From Listeria cossartiae subsp. cossartiae (GTDB taxonomy: Bacteria > Bacillota > Bacilli > Lactobacillales > Listeriaceae): DNA of 64,000 bases. Shown one piece after another: positions 15,833-24,087 of the stretch. The notes below the pieces were generated by a model. The model had not been told where the DNA came from, made no database searches, and saw nothing but the letters and a program-made list of their open reading frames with translations. Each line of letters begins with the position of its first letter. Positions within the stretch are counted from its first letter, which is position 1. A program made the position numbers and the translations under genes. The stretch lies in contig NZ_JAASUI010000005.1 of the NCBI RefSeq assembly GCF_014224155.1, positions 1-64,000 of the forward strand, read 5' to 3'.

Positions 15833-15872
15833 ACATCGTATCGTGATGAAAATTCATGGTACGATGTTTTTT
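15833..15872 (+). terminator. Terminator of the LIPI-4 operon
   Basis: The stem ACATCGTA/TACGATGT with an inner stem ATGAA/TTCAT is followed by a T run at 15867-15872. It marks the right border of the inserted block. Confidence 0.85.
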
Positions 15873-15948
15873 GTTGTGTAATGGGGCGCCTTCCCTGCAA
15901 AGAAATGCTATAATTAAACTATTAACGAGCGAAAAGAGGTATTGCATT

Positions 15949-16791
15949 ATGAAAAAAATAGTATTTGTAGATGTAGACGGAACGCTTGTAAGTGATGATG
16001 GACTTGTTCCAGAATCAGCCAAAACAGCGATTATCCAAGCCCGCAACAACGGACATCAAGTATATTTATGCACAGGACGTTCAAAACCAGAACTATATGA
16101 TACGATTTTATCGATTGGATTTGATGGTATTATTGGCGCTGGTGGCGGCTACATCGAAGTAGATGACGAAATCATTTACCATAAAAAAGTAGCAAATGAA
16201 GATGTGGTTCATATGGTAGATTTCTTTATGGAAAAAGAATTAGACTTTTATTTAGAATCAAACGGGGGCTTATTTGCGAGTCCGAATCTGGAAGCCCGTT
16301 TAGATAAATTAGTGTATGGTGATGTGGAAAATGACCCAATCGCACGCGAGAAAAAAATAAACAACCCACATCCGTTTGTCCAAGGTTTAACTTACGGCGA
16401 AACAAACCTGTATCGTACAGATGTGAATAAAGCTTGTTTCTTAGAAAATAAAGCTGTACCATTTGAAGAAATTAAAAATGAATTTAGCGGTAAATTTGAA
16501 GTAATGCATTGTACTGTGCCTATTTTTGGGGATGACAGTGGAGAATTAATGGTTCCAGATATTCATAAAGCGACGGCGATTGAATTCTTGCTCCAACATA
16601 TTGGCGGCGATAAAAAAGCGACAATTGGTATTGGTGACGGCATGAATGACGCTGAAATGCTTGTATACTGCGAAACTGGTATTGCGATGGGGAACGCCAA
16701 AGAAGAATTAAAACAACTGGCGGATGATGTAACTAAATCAGTTGATGAAGATGGCCTATTTGCTAGTTTCCAAAAACACGGCTTGATTTAG
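15949..16791 (+). CDS. HAD-superfamily (Cof-type) sugar phosphatase
   Basis: A 280-residue Cof/YidA-type hydrolase. Motif I is DVDGTLVSDD (residues 7-16), motif II CTGRSKPE, and motif III/IV GIGDGMNDAEML near the C-terminus. I chose ATG 15949 with AAAAGAGG 9 nt upstream; the frame is open further upstream but crosses an extended -10 promoter (TGCTATAAT, 15906-15914). It is followed 45 nt later by the NagB-like gene and probably works on the same hexose-phosphate pool. The exact substrate is unknown. Confidence 0.88.
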   Translation: MKKIVFVDVDGTLVSDDGLVPESAKTAIIQARNNGHQVYLCTGRSKPELYDTILSIGFDGIIGAGGGYIEVDDEIIYHKKVANEDVVHMVDFFMEKELDFYLESNGGLFASPNLEARLDKLVYGDVENDPIAREKKINNPHPFVQGLTYGETNLYRTDVNKACFLENKAVPFEEIKNEFSGKFEVMHCTVPIFGDDSGELMVPDIHKATAIEFLLQHIGGDKKATIGIGDGMNDAEMLVYCETGIAMGNAKEELKQLADDVTKSVDEDGLFASFQKHGLI

Positions 16792-16836
16792 AAATAATAG
16801 TTCGGGTAATGAAAACCTATAGAGGAGGATATTTTA

Positions 16837-17568
16837 ATGAAGTTAATTAGAACAAAAACATACGAAGAAATGTCACAAGAAGCACTGGAAGTTGTCAAAC
16901 AAGTGATTAATGCAAGTGATAACCCAGTCATCAATACTACAACAGGAGCAAGTTTTGATGGTATGTTCGAAGGGCTTGTCAAAGGGATTAATGCAGGCGA
17001 AATCCCAATCGAAAAAGTATTTTTAATGAATTTAGATGAGTATGTAGCGAAACGCGATGATTCTTTCACGGTTTACACCTACATGCACCAAAAATTCTAT
17101 GATTTAATTACCAAAATGCCAAAAAGAGTAGAATTGTTAGATGGAAGTTTGGCTGATTTTACAGATGAAATTGCTCGATATAAGAAAATTTTGGCTGAAA
17201 ACGAACGTGATTTACAAATTTTGGGCTTAGGAGTGAACGGGCATCTTGGCGCAAACGAACCAGGTACGCCATTTGACGCACGTTTGTTTTTAGCAGATAG
17301 CGATGAATCTACTATCAAAAGTACGATTATGTATAACAAGTTAAAAGAAGATGAAGCACCGTCCCAAATGCTTACACTTGGCTTAGCAGACATGATGGAT
17401 GCGAAACAAATCTTAGTAACTGCTTCCGGTGAACGTAAAGCAGAAGCGGTCAAAGGGTTACTTGAAGGACCGATTGACGAAAGTTGCCCAGCATCAATTT
17501 TACGAAATCATCCGAATGTGGTCTTTATTATCGATGAAGCGGCAGGATCATTACTTACTAACCATTAA
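16837..17568 (+). CDS. NagB-like glucosamine-6-phosphate deaminase/isomerase family protein
   Basis: A 243-residue sugar-phosphate isomerase. It keeps LDEY (deprotonating Asp) and GLGVNGHLGANEPGTPF, the lid and ring-opening segment. It differs from true NagB in the phosphate loop (TTTGASFDG instead of ATGGTPEG) and in the arginine-bearing stretch after NEPG, where DARLFLAD replaces the usual SRT-containing sequence. I therefore name the family and not the reaction; L. monocytogenes has another, more canonical nagB elsewhere. AGGAGG is spaced 9 nt from ATG. It sits between a HAD phosphatase and a DUF308 membrane protein in one operon. Confidence 0.82.
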   Translation: MKLIRTKTYEEMSQEALEVVKQVINASDNPVINTTTGASFDGMFEGLVKGINAGEIPIEKVFLMNLDEYVAKRDDSFTVYTYMHQKFYDLITKMPKRVELLDGSLADFTDEIARYKKILAENERDLQILGLGVNGHLGANEPGTPFDARLFLADSDESTIKSTIMYNKLKEDEAPSQMLTLGLADMMDAKQILVTASGERKAEAVKGLLEGPIDESCPASILRNHPNVVFIIDEAAGSLLTNH

Positions 17569-17583
17569 AAAAGGGGTGGAAAC

Positions 17584-18114
17584 ATGAGAAAGCTATACAC
17601 ATATTTCGTTTTAATTCTCGGTGTGGCGATGATTGGTCTTGGTATTTATTTGATGTTTAACCCAAGCACATCACTGCAAGCACTAACTATTTTTATTGGG
17701 ATTATTTTAGTTTTAAATGGGATTAATGAAGTGATTTCTTATTTTGGCGAACGAAAATATTGGAGCATTTCCAAATGGATTATGCTAGATGGAATTCTAT
17801 CTATCCTAGTTGGTGGATTTGCAATTTTTGAGTCAAATATGGCGGAACGTATTTTCATTATCATTTTTGCGATTTGGATTTTAGCATCCGCAATTTTACG
17901 AATCTTAACGGCTTTTGCTGTCAAAGGTTTTCCGGGGTGGACATTGTTACTTATTATGGGGATTATCGGACTAATTATTGCGGTCATTTCCTTGTTCACG
18001 AATACATTAGTTGCAATTGCGATTGGCATTATTCTTGGATTATTTTTCGTCTTCCAAGGAATTACCTGTCTATCACTTTGGTGGGTTATTCGAAAAGGTG
18101 AGTCTGGGAAATAA
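17584..18114 (+). CDS. DUF308/HdeD-like integral membrane protein
   Basis: A 176-residue protein with six hydrophobic segments in two similar halves and repeated pattern ILxGINEVISY / ILASAILRILTAF, as in the HdeD/DUF308 family. HdeD of E. coli belongs to an acid-resistance region, but the biochemical role of the family is unknown. AAGGGGTGG precedes ATG by 6 nt. Third gene of the HAD-NagB unit. Confidence 0.85.
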   Translation: MRKLYTYFVLILGVAMIGLGIYLMFNPSTSLQALTIFIGIILVLNGINEVISYFGERKYWSISKWIMLDGILSILVGGFAIFESNMAERIFIIIFAIWILASAILRILTAFAVKGFPGWTLLLIMGIIGLIIAVISLFTNTLVAIAIGIILGLFFVFQGITCLSLWWVIRKGESGK

Positions 18115-18181
18115 TGAGGTATTTTTATATTAATTTCCAATAAAACGTTAAAAAAATAACATTGTAAAAAGTGTGTCAGTA

Positions 18182-18196
18182 ATTTTGTCACAAAAT
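18182..18196. promoter_or_regulatory. Palindrome, possible operator
   Basis: ATTTTGT-C-ACAAAAT is a perfect 7-1-7 inverted repeat in the gap between the DUF308 gene and the terminator at 18201. Its owner is unknown; the Crp-like gene at 18304 is the nearest downstream gene but the terminator intervenes. Confidence 0.3.
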
Positions 18197-18200
18197 GGAC

Positions 18201-18250
18201 AAAAGAAGCGAGTAGATGGTTCTTTGAGAACTATTCACTCGCTTCTTTTT
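18201..18250 (+). terminator. Terminator of the HAD-NagB-DUF308 unit
   Basis: AAAAGAAGCGAGT (18201-18213) pairs with ACTCGCTTCTTTT, followed by T residues. The loop holds a second small hairpin (GGTTCTTTGAGAACT). Confidence 0.85.
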
Positions 18251-18303
18251 TATTATGATAAAGGGAGCTGCAATGGCGTAATGATTTTTAGGAGGCAAAA
18301 CAA

Positions 18304-18915
18304 ATGCAAGAAAAGTTTACTATGGAATTGATGCTTACTTTGACAAACGACCCAAGATTTCAAGAAGTAGCAGAACTAGTGTATTGGGACGAGGACGAAA
18401 TCATTAACTGCCCAGAAAATAGTGAGTATGTTTACGCAATTGATGAAGGCAACGTAACACAATGTGCCGAGAGAAACAGTTCTTGGGGCAAAGGAAGTAT
18501 CCTTGGCTTTACGCGAGAACAAACAACTATTAAACCACTTTGTAAAACTGTAGCATGGAAAATCCCCTTAATATACGTGGACGAAATATTGAAAACGATG
18601 GGCGACATGGATATAGCAGATTTAACTGCCGTAGAAATGAACTTTTTAGATAGAGGAGCAAATGACTGTATTCAGTGGTTCATTAAAGAAATGCCATTGA
18701 GACTGCACACTACCTCATGGAAAATTGCGCAAGATTTTTTCCGTCAAGAAATCATGCAAGTTGTCTCGAAAGAATTATGTGCTTTCCAAGTAAAGGAACT
18801 GAAAGAGCACGGCATTCTTTTTGAATTAGGCTATTATCTTGAAATAGATGTGGCAGAATTTCATAGCTATTTGAGAGATATAGCGTATGATAAAAGAGTA
18901 AAAAAAATTAATTGA
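18304..18915 (+). CDS. Crp/Fnr-like regulator, divergent member
   Basis: A 203-residue protein. The N-terminal half resembles a cNMP-type beta-barrel (IDEGNVTQCAERNSSWGKGSILGF), and the C-terminal half is helical with a degenerate winged-helix region. Listeria carries many such PrfA-like Crp/Fnr paralogues, most without known ligands. No nucleotide-binding arginine motif is visible and the recognition helix is hard to place, so it may bind DNA weakly or bind a different signal. AGGAGG lies 9 nt before ATG. It stands alone, with a terminator on each side. Confidence 0.55.
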   Translation: MQEKFTMELMLTLTNDPRFQEVAELVYWDEDEIINCPENSEYVYAIDEGNVTQCAERNSSWGKGSILGFTREQTTIKPLCKTVAWKIPLIYVDEILKTMGDMDIADLTAVEMNFLDRGANDCIQWFIKEMPLRLHTTSWKIAQDFFRQEIMQVVSKELCAFQVKELKEHGILFELGYYLEIDVAEFHSYLRDIAYDKRVKKIN

Positions 18916-19006
18916 AATATTTCCTATATTAGCACAGACAAATATTCAAATTCATAGTACACTTAGAAGTAACCATGATAGGGATTTATCACCAGTCCCT
19001 TATTAG

Positions 19007-19036
19007 CCACCAGCAAATTTTGCTAGGTGGTTTTTT
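19007..19036 (+). terminator. Terminator downstream of the Crp-like gene
   Basis: CCACC-AGCAAA pairs with TTTGCT-GGTGG (one bulged A) followed by six T. A second small hairpin, AGGGA/TCCCT, lies just upstream at 18980-19000. Confidence 0.85.
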
Positions 19037-19115
19037 GGTGAAATTTTTCTTTGCGAAAGTGGTTGGGTGTGATACCCTAAAAAAGGTGAGTTTTAATGAA
19101 GGGAAAGTGTAGGAA

Positions 19116-20357
19116 ATGACAAAATGGTTACCAAAGGATTTATGGATTGTTATTATTGGAATGGTGTTACTATATACAGGGCTCTCGTTTATTTGGCCTT
19201 TTAATATGATTTATATGACACAAGAGTTAGGGATGTCGACAACGGATGCTTCATTAGTATTGTTGATTAATTCAGGTGTAGGAATTATTTCTAGCATTAT
19301 CGGTGGACTTATTTTCGACCGTTTTTCTGGTTTTATTTCGCTTACGATTGGCACGATTATTTTAGTGCTTTCAACGGCTTCGCTATGCTTCTTTCACGGA
19401 TTTCCGTTCTTTATTTGGAATTTATGGGCGGTTGGAATCGCGATGGGAATGGTGTTTTCAGGACTTTATGCGGCGGCGGGGTTAACACATCCGACTGGCG
19501 GAAGAACTGGGTTTAATGCGATTTATGTGGCGCAAAATATCGGCGTTGCTATCGGGCCACTACTTGCGGGACTTTTAGCTAAACAAGGAATGAGTCATGT
19601 TTATATCGGTTCGTTTGTCTTTGCGATTGCTTTTGCGGCCTATTTTTTCTTTTATTTCCATAAGATTGACTGGAAATCTGAAAACGTCAGCGCTGAGACG
19701 AAACATCGTAAAAAAGGAGCAAAACGAGAATTTCCGACAAAGCTCGCGCTGTGCTCTTTTGTGCTATTATTGCTGACATACTTGCTTTGCCAATTACCGC
19801 ACGTGCAGTGGCAGTCGAATCTATCTACTTATATGACAGAAATAAAAGGTGTGACATCTAGCGAATACGGTAATTTATGGAGCTTAAATGGAGCACTTAT
19901 TGTACTGGGACAACTAGTTTTAATCCCGGTTGTTAACAGATTTAAAAAGTACTTATTAGCGCAAATTTATATTGGTATTTTATTATTTATTTTATCGTTT
20001 GTTGTCGCAATGAATGCAAGCGTGTATAGCGGATTTGTGTTGGGAATGACTTTCTTAACTATTGGTGAAATGTTTGCTTGGCCAGCGATTCCAACAATTG
20101 CTTATCAACTCGCACCAAAAGGAGCAGCTGGTTTGTATCAAGGGCTAGTGAACGGTATGGCAACAGCAGCTAGAATGCTCGCACCATTTTTAGGCGCAAT
20201 TGTAGTTCAACATCTTGGCGGCATTAAAGCTTTATTCATTGGCGCATTTATTTTACTAGGATGCGCGCTAATCAGCATCACACTACAACAAATTTTACAG
20301 AAAAAGGATCAACAAGAAAAAGCAGCCTTGAAAATTTCCATTAATCAGGGGGAATAA
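19116..20357 (+). CDS. MFS transporter, multidrug-type
   Basis: A 413-residue major facilitator with 12 hydrophobic segments and the motif A-like loop GLIFDRFSG between segments 2 and 3. The central loop (about 195-210) is basic. Substrate is unknown; multidrug or small-molecule efflux is the usual label in Listeria. The stop codon abuts the start of the amidohydrolase gene, so the two are co-translated and may act on the same compound. Confidence 0.88.
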   Translation: MTKWLPKDLWIVIIGMVLLYTGLSFIWPFNMIYMTQELGMSTTDASLVLLINSGVGIISSIIGGLIFDRFSGFISLTIGTIILVLSTASLCFFHGFPFFIWNLWAVGIAMGMVFSGLYAAAGLTHPTGGRTGFNAIYVAQNIGVAIGPLLAGLLAKQGMSHVYIGSFVFAIAFAAYFFFYFHKIDWKSENVSAETKHRKKGAKREFPTKLALCSFVLLLLTYLLCQLPHVQWQSNLSTYMTEIKGVTSSEYGNLWSLNGALIVLGQLVLIPVVNRFKKYLLAQIYIGILLFILSFVVAMNASVYSGFVLGMTFLTIGEMFAWPAIPTIAYQLAPKGAAGLYQGLVNGMATAARMLAPFLGAIVVQHLGGIKALFIGAFILLGCALISITLQQILQKKDQQEKAALKISINQGE

Positions 20358-21968
20358 ATGATGAAATTGTGGAAAAACGGTATTTTTTATCAAATGACTG
20401 CGGAAGGTGAGCGAGTGTCGGCAGTTTTAACAGAAAATGGTCAGATCCGTGCGGTTGGTGAAGCGGCGGACTTAGAACGGCAATTTGCGACTGAAATTGC
20501 GGAAACAATTGATTTGGATGGTAAAGTTGTTTTTCCTGGATTTGTTGATGCGCATATTCATTTGCTTTGGTACGGTCAAGCGTTAGAACGACTTAATTTA
20601 AACCAAACGACGACGAAAAAAGAGGCGCTACAGCTAATTGCCGAACGTACGAAACAACTTGCGATGGATGAGTGGCTATTCGTGGAAGGATATGATGAAA
20701 ATAAATGGGCCGATGAACAAAGCCTGATTTCCTTGGCTGATTTGGATGCAGTAAGCCAAACGAATCCAATTTTAGTGAGACGAATTGATTATCATAGCGT
20801 ATCGATAAATTCTGCGTTGCAAGCGCATATCGAAGATTTTTCGGAAAATGGTTTTGATGGCGGTGGTGAAATTGTTCGCGACAAAGCGGGGGAGTTTACA
20901 GGTGTTTTAAGAGATAATGCAACGACTTTAGCGATTGATGCTTTTCCAGCGGCAACTCCTGCTGAATTAAGAGCGTGGCTGGAAATCGCGATAACGGACT
21001 TATGGTCAAAAGGGGTAACCGGTGCGCACTCGGAAGATTTACATTATTTCACAGGATTTGAGTCTACTTTTGCTGCTTTTCGGAATACAGTTGGTGCGGA
21101 TGCTTGGCCGTTTCGCGCGCATTTGTTAATTCATCATGCGGAACTAGCGGCTTTTTCGGATTCAGAAGAACGTTTTGTTAGTGGAGATGCTTTTTTAGAA
21201 TTAGGTGCTATGAAGATTTTTTATGATGGAACAGTTGGCTCGCGTACGGCGCTAATGAGTGCGGGATATGCTGATAATAAAGCGGAAAAAGGACTGCAAA
21301 TTCATTCTGATGAAGCGTTTGAAGGTTTGGTGAAAGCAGCAAGAAAAGCGGGATTACCTGTTGCGATTCATATTTTAGGGGATCAGGCTTTTGCCAATGT
21401 GATTCGCACGTTACGAGCCTATCCGCCTAAAGAAGGGCAATATGACAGATTAATTCATACGCCTTGGCTTACGGAAGCATTGATAGCAGAAGCGGAGGGT
21501 TTGCCGGTATTGTTTGATATACAGCCGCAATTCATGGCAAGCGATCTTCCGTGGGCATTAGATGTGTTGGGAGAAAATCATCCGGCACTCGCTTTTGCTT
21601 GGAAATCGCTGTTACAAGCTGGTTTTCCTTTAGCTGGGGGAAGTGATGCGCCGATTGAAGTGCCGAATCCATTTTGGGGAATTCATGCTGCTGTTACGAG
21701 AACGGCAAATGCGGACTTGGACGGGGTAGCGTACTGGTCTGAACAGGCGCTCACGGTGTTTGAAGCGATTCAACTTTATACAAAAGGTGCTGCGTTTGCG
21801 AGCTATAAAACATCTTCGCGCGGGCAAATTGCGCCTGGTTTTGTAGCGGATTTCACGATTTTGGCTGAAGATCCATTCCAAGTGAAACAAGCGCAACTGC
21901 GTGATATGAGCGTTATGATGACGGTTGTGAATGAGCAAATCGTTTATCAAAAAGAGGATGCTAGATAA
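20358..21968 (+). CDS. YtcJ-type metal-dependent amidohydrolase
   Basis: A 536-residue amidohydrolase_3 family enzyme. It has the zinc-binding HxH (His66 and His68 in PGFVDAHIHLLWYG), an internal LGDQA and GSDAPIE motifs with further metal ligands, and the C-terminal beta-strand end APGFVADFTILAEDPF. It hydrolyses an amide or ester bond in an unknown substrate. It starts right at the stop codon of the MFS gene. ATG 20358 is followed by a second ATG at 20361, which is equally possible. Confidence 0.88.
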   Translation: MMKLWKNGIFYQMTAEGERVSAVLTENGQIRAVGEAADLERQFATEIAETIDLDGKVVFPGFVDAHIHLLWYGQALERLNLNQTTTKKEALQLIAERTKQLAMDEWLFVEGYDENKWADEQSLISLADLDAVSQTNPILVRRIDYHSVSINSALQAHIEDFSENGFDGGGEIVRDKAGEFTGVLRDNATTLAIDAFPAATPAELRAWLEIAITDLWSKGVTGAHSEDLHYFTGFESTFAAFRNTVGADAWPFRAHLLIHHAELAAFSDSEERFVSGDAFLELGAMKIFYDGTVGSRTALMSAGYADNKAEKGLQIHSDEAFEGLVKAARKAGLPVAIHILGDQAFANVIRTLRAYPPKEGQYDRLIHTPWLTEALIAEAEGLPVLFDIQPQFMASDLPWALDVLGENHPALAFAWKSLLQAGFPLAGGSDAPIEVPNPFWGIHAAVTRTANADLDGVAYWSEQALTVFEAIQLYTKGAAFASYKTSSRGQIAPGFVADFTILAEDPFQVKQAQLRDMSVMMTVVNEQIVYQKEDAR

Positions 21969-22086
21969 AAAAACTCCATACAGAGACGGATGTTTCCGAA
22001 AAGTTTTTTTGCTAATATGGGAACGGTAGAAATGCCATGCTCAGGGGTCGTTGTATGGCAGGAAGATGGGAACGAGGGATGTATTA

Positions 22087-24039
22087 ATGGAGATTTTTGA
22101 ACTGATTTTATTAATGTTAAGCGCGGTATTTTTATCAAATGTGCTAAGTCGATTTTTGCCGAGCATTGCGGTACCTCTAATTCAGGTGCTGCTCGGGATT
22201 ATTTTAGCGATTCCGCTTGGGGATCATACGATGGATTTGAATCCGGAGTTGTTTTTATTACTCTTTATGGCGCCGATTCTTTTTAATGATGGAGCTAGTA
22301 CGGATAAAAAATCTTTATGGAAAAATCGGAAGGCTATTTTGTCGCTATCGATTGGATTAGTGTTTGTTACGGTGGGGATTTTAGGTGCGTTTATTCATTA
22401 CTTAATTCCAGCGATACCATTTGCGGCTGCGTTTGCACTTGCTGCGGCACTGGCGCCAACCGATGCAGTTGCGGTCGGTGCGCTAGCTGAAAAAGTAAGA
22501 GTACCACATAAAATTATGCACATTTTAGAAGGTGAGTCACTTATTAACGACGCTTCTGGACTTGTTTCCTTTCAATTCGCCGTCTTGGCGCTTGTAACGG
22601 GCACATTTTCGTTTATGTCAGCGGGAACTAGTTTCTTGCTATTGTCGCTTGGTGGGATTGCGCTTGGAGCAGTGCTGAGTATGCTGAAAATCGGCCTTAT
22701 GCGCGGTTTACGCCAGTTGGGGATAGAAAACATGACTTCCTTTATGCTAATGGAAATTTTGCTGCCATTTTTGATTTTTATGGTAGCGGAAAAAATTGGC
22801 GTGAACGGGATTTTGGCCGTAGTCAGCGGTGGAATGGTGCATTCATTTAGTTATAAAAAAATAAATCCTGAAATGGCGCAATTGAATTTGTTGTCAAAAA
22901 ACACTTGGTCAGTAATTATTTTTAGTTTGAATGGCTTAGTATTTATTCTGCTTGGGACGCAGTTGCCGCAAATTTTGACGACTATTTGGCAAGATGCGAA
23001 CATCCAAAAAGGAATGCTGTTTGTCTATATTTTAGGAATTACTTTTTTGCTACTCGGTTTACGGTTTTTATGGATTTTATTCTTCCGTAATTACGAGGAA
23101 AATCCGAAAGCTGATTTAGCTAGCAGATTGAAAAATACGTTTCTATATACGGTGGCTGGGGTTCGTGGAACGATAACTTTAGTCAGTGCGTTGTCATTAC
23201 CATTTGTGCTTGGAAATGGCGATGCTTTTCCTGAGCGGGACTTGCTGATTTTTATTGCAGCAGGTGTCATTATCACGACGCTACTTTTGGCCAATTTCAC
23301 GTTACCACTTTTTGCGGCGAAAAAGGATGTTGTTACGGCGGACCATACGACAGACATCATGTTACTTCGCGATATCGTACAGCAACTGCAAGCTTATAAA
23401 ACAGATGAAAATACCGTGGAAATGAATAAAGTATTAAATATGTATAATAATCGGATTTTCTCGTTAATGGAGCATAAAGAAGTGAGCGCGACGGAGCGAG
23501 AGTTGCGGCGATTAACGCAAGAATGGCAGCTTGAAAATACGAGAAGATTAGTTTTTGAGCGAAAAATTGACACTGGGGTAGGGCTTTCGCTAATGATGCG
23601 GCTTGGGAAACGACTTTATGTCCAAACGCGGGCAGAGAAGTATCGCGCAAGAAAAAGGTATCGCCAACTACTAAGTCATAGCATTCGTGATTTTCGCATT
23701 GTGCCGCTTACGTTTGAAGAACGCCGAAAAGAACGTGCCAAATTGCAAAATGAAAATAATCAATTCGTCATTCAAAAACTGCAAGAACTGGATCCGAATG
23801 AATTTAACCCGGAAATCATTTCGCTTTATTTGATGAATTTTGAACGGGCGTTAGGTCACCGGTCGAATAAAAAAGAAAGCGATGATGAGGCGCTACAAAC
23901 AACTATTGACTTAGCTTCTCAAATTGAACGCGAGACGATTCAGCAGTATTTTGAAAAAGGGACAATTACTCGGAAAGAAATGAAAGTGTATCGTGATAAC
24001 TTGCTCGCAATTGAAGCGAATTTGCAATTAGAATTTTAA
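22087..24039 (+). CDS. CPA1-family Na+/H+ antiporter
   Basis: A 650-residue protein with about 12 membrane segments (1-420) and a long cytoplasmic tail (about 420-650) rich in charged helices. The ion-binding signatures AALAPTDAVAVGALAEKV and EGESLINDASGLVSF are present, as in NhaP/YjcE exchangers. It exports sodium in exchange for protons and supports salt and alkali tolerance. I chose ATG 22087 because GAGGG lies 8 nt upstream; the frame stays open to 22051 but the extra residues are hydrophilic and unlike the family. Confidence 0.9.
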   Translation: MEIFELILLMLSAVFLSNVLSRFLPSIAVPLIQVLLGIILAIPLGDHTMDLNPELFLLLFMAPILFNDGASTDKKSLWKNRKAILSLSIGLVFVTVGILGAFIHYLIPAIPFAAAFALAAALAPTDAVAVGALAEKVRVPHKIMHILEGESLINDASGLVSFQFAVLALVTGTFSFMSAGTSFLLLSLGGIALGAVLSMLKIGLMRGLRQLGIENMTSFMLMEILLPFLIFMVAEKIGVNGILAVVSGGMVHSFSYKKINPEMAQLNLLSKNTWSVIIFSLNGLVFILLGTQLPQILTTIWQDANIQKGMLFVYILGITFLLLGLRFLWILFFRNYEENPKADLASRLKNTFLYTVAGVRGTITLVSALSLPFVLGNGDAFPERDLLIFIAAGVIITTLLLANFTLPLFAAKKDVVTADHTTDIMLLRDIVQQLQAYKTDENTVEMNKVLNMYNNRIFSLMEHKEVSATERELRRLTQEWQLENTRRLVFERKIDTGVGLSLMMRLGKRLYVQTRAEKYRARKRYRQLLSHSIRDFRIVPLTFEERRKERAKLQNENNQFVIQKLQELDPNEFNPEIISLYLMNFERALGHRSNKKESDDEALQTTIDLASQIERETIQQYFEKGTITRKEMKVYRDNLLAIEANLQLEF

Positions 24040-24040
24040 G

Positions 24041-24087
24041 AAAAAGACAGGTAGACTAATTGGTTAGTCTATCTGTCTTTTTTTATC
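24041..24087. terminator. Bidirectional terminator, antiporter and LysR genes
   Basis: A 19-bp stem (24041-24059 with 24064-24082, one G-T pair) and 4-nt loop, with T runs on both strands. The LysR stop codon is inside it. Confidence 0.92.

Larger units (their letters stand above)
9698..15880 (+). other. Listeria pathogenicity island 4 (LIPI-4)-type PTS cluster
   Basis: Six co-directional genes with junctions from a 1-nt overlap to a 19-nt gap encode EIIC, EIIB, EIIA, a ChbG/YdjC deacetylase, a PRD regulator and a GH4 phospho-glucosidase, with a terminator at each end. The gene set and order match LIPI-4, described in hypervirulent clonal complex 4 as a cellobiose-family PTS linked to neural and placental infection. 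In EGD-e, as I recall, the flanking genes lmo2360 and lmo2359 are adjacent, so this block is an insertion or a deletion in other lineages. No integrase, transposase, tRNA or flanking direct repeat is visible at the borders. Confidence 0.88.

Noticed and set aside
9698..15880. Signs of a mobile element (integrase, transposase, flanking repeats) around LIPI-4
   Set aside because: None was found by eye; only terminators flank the block.
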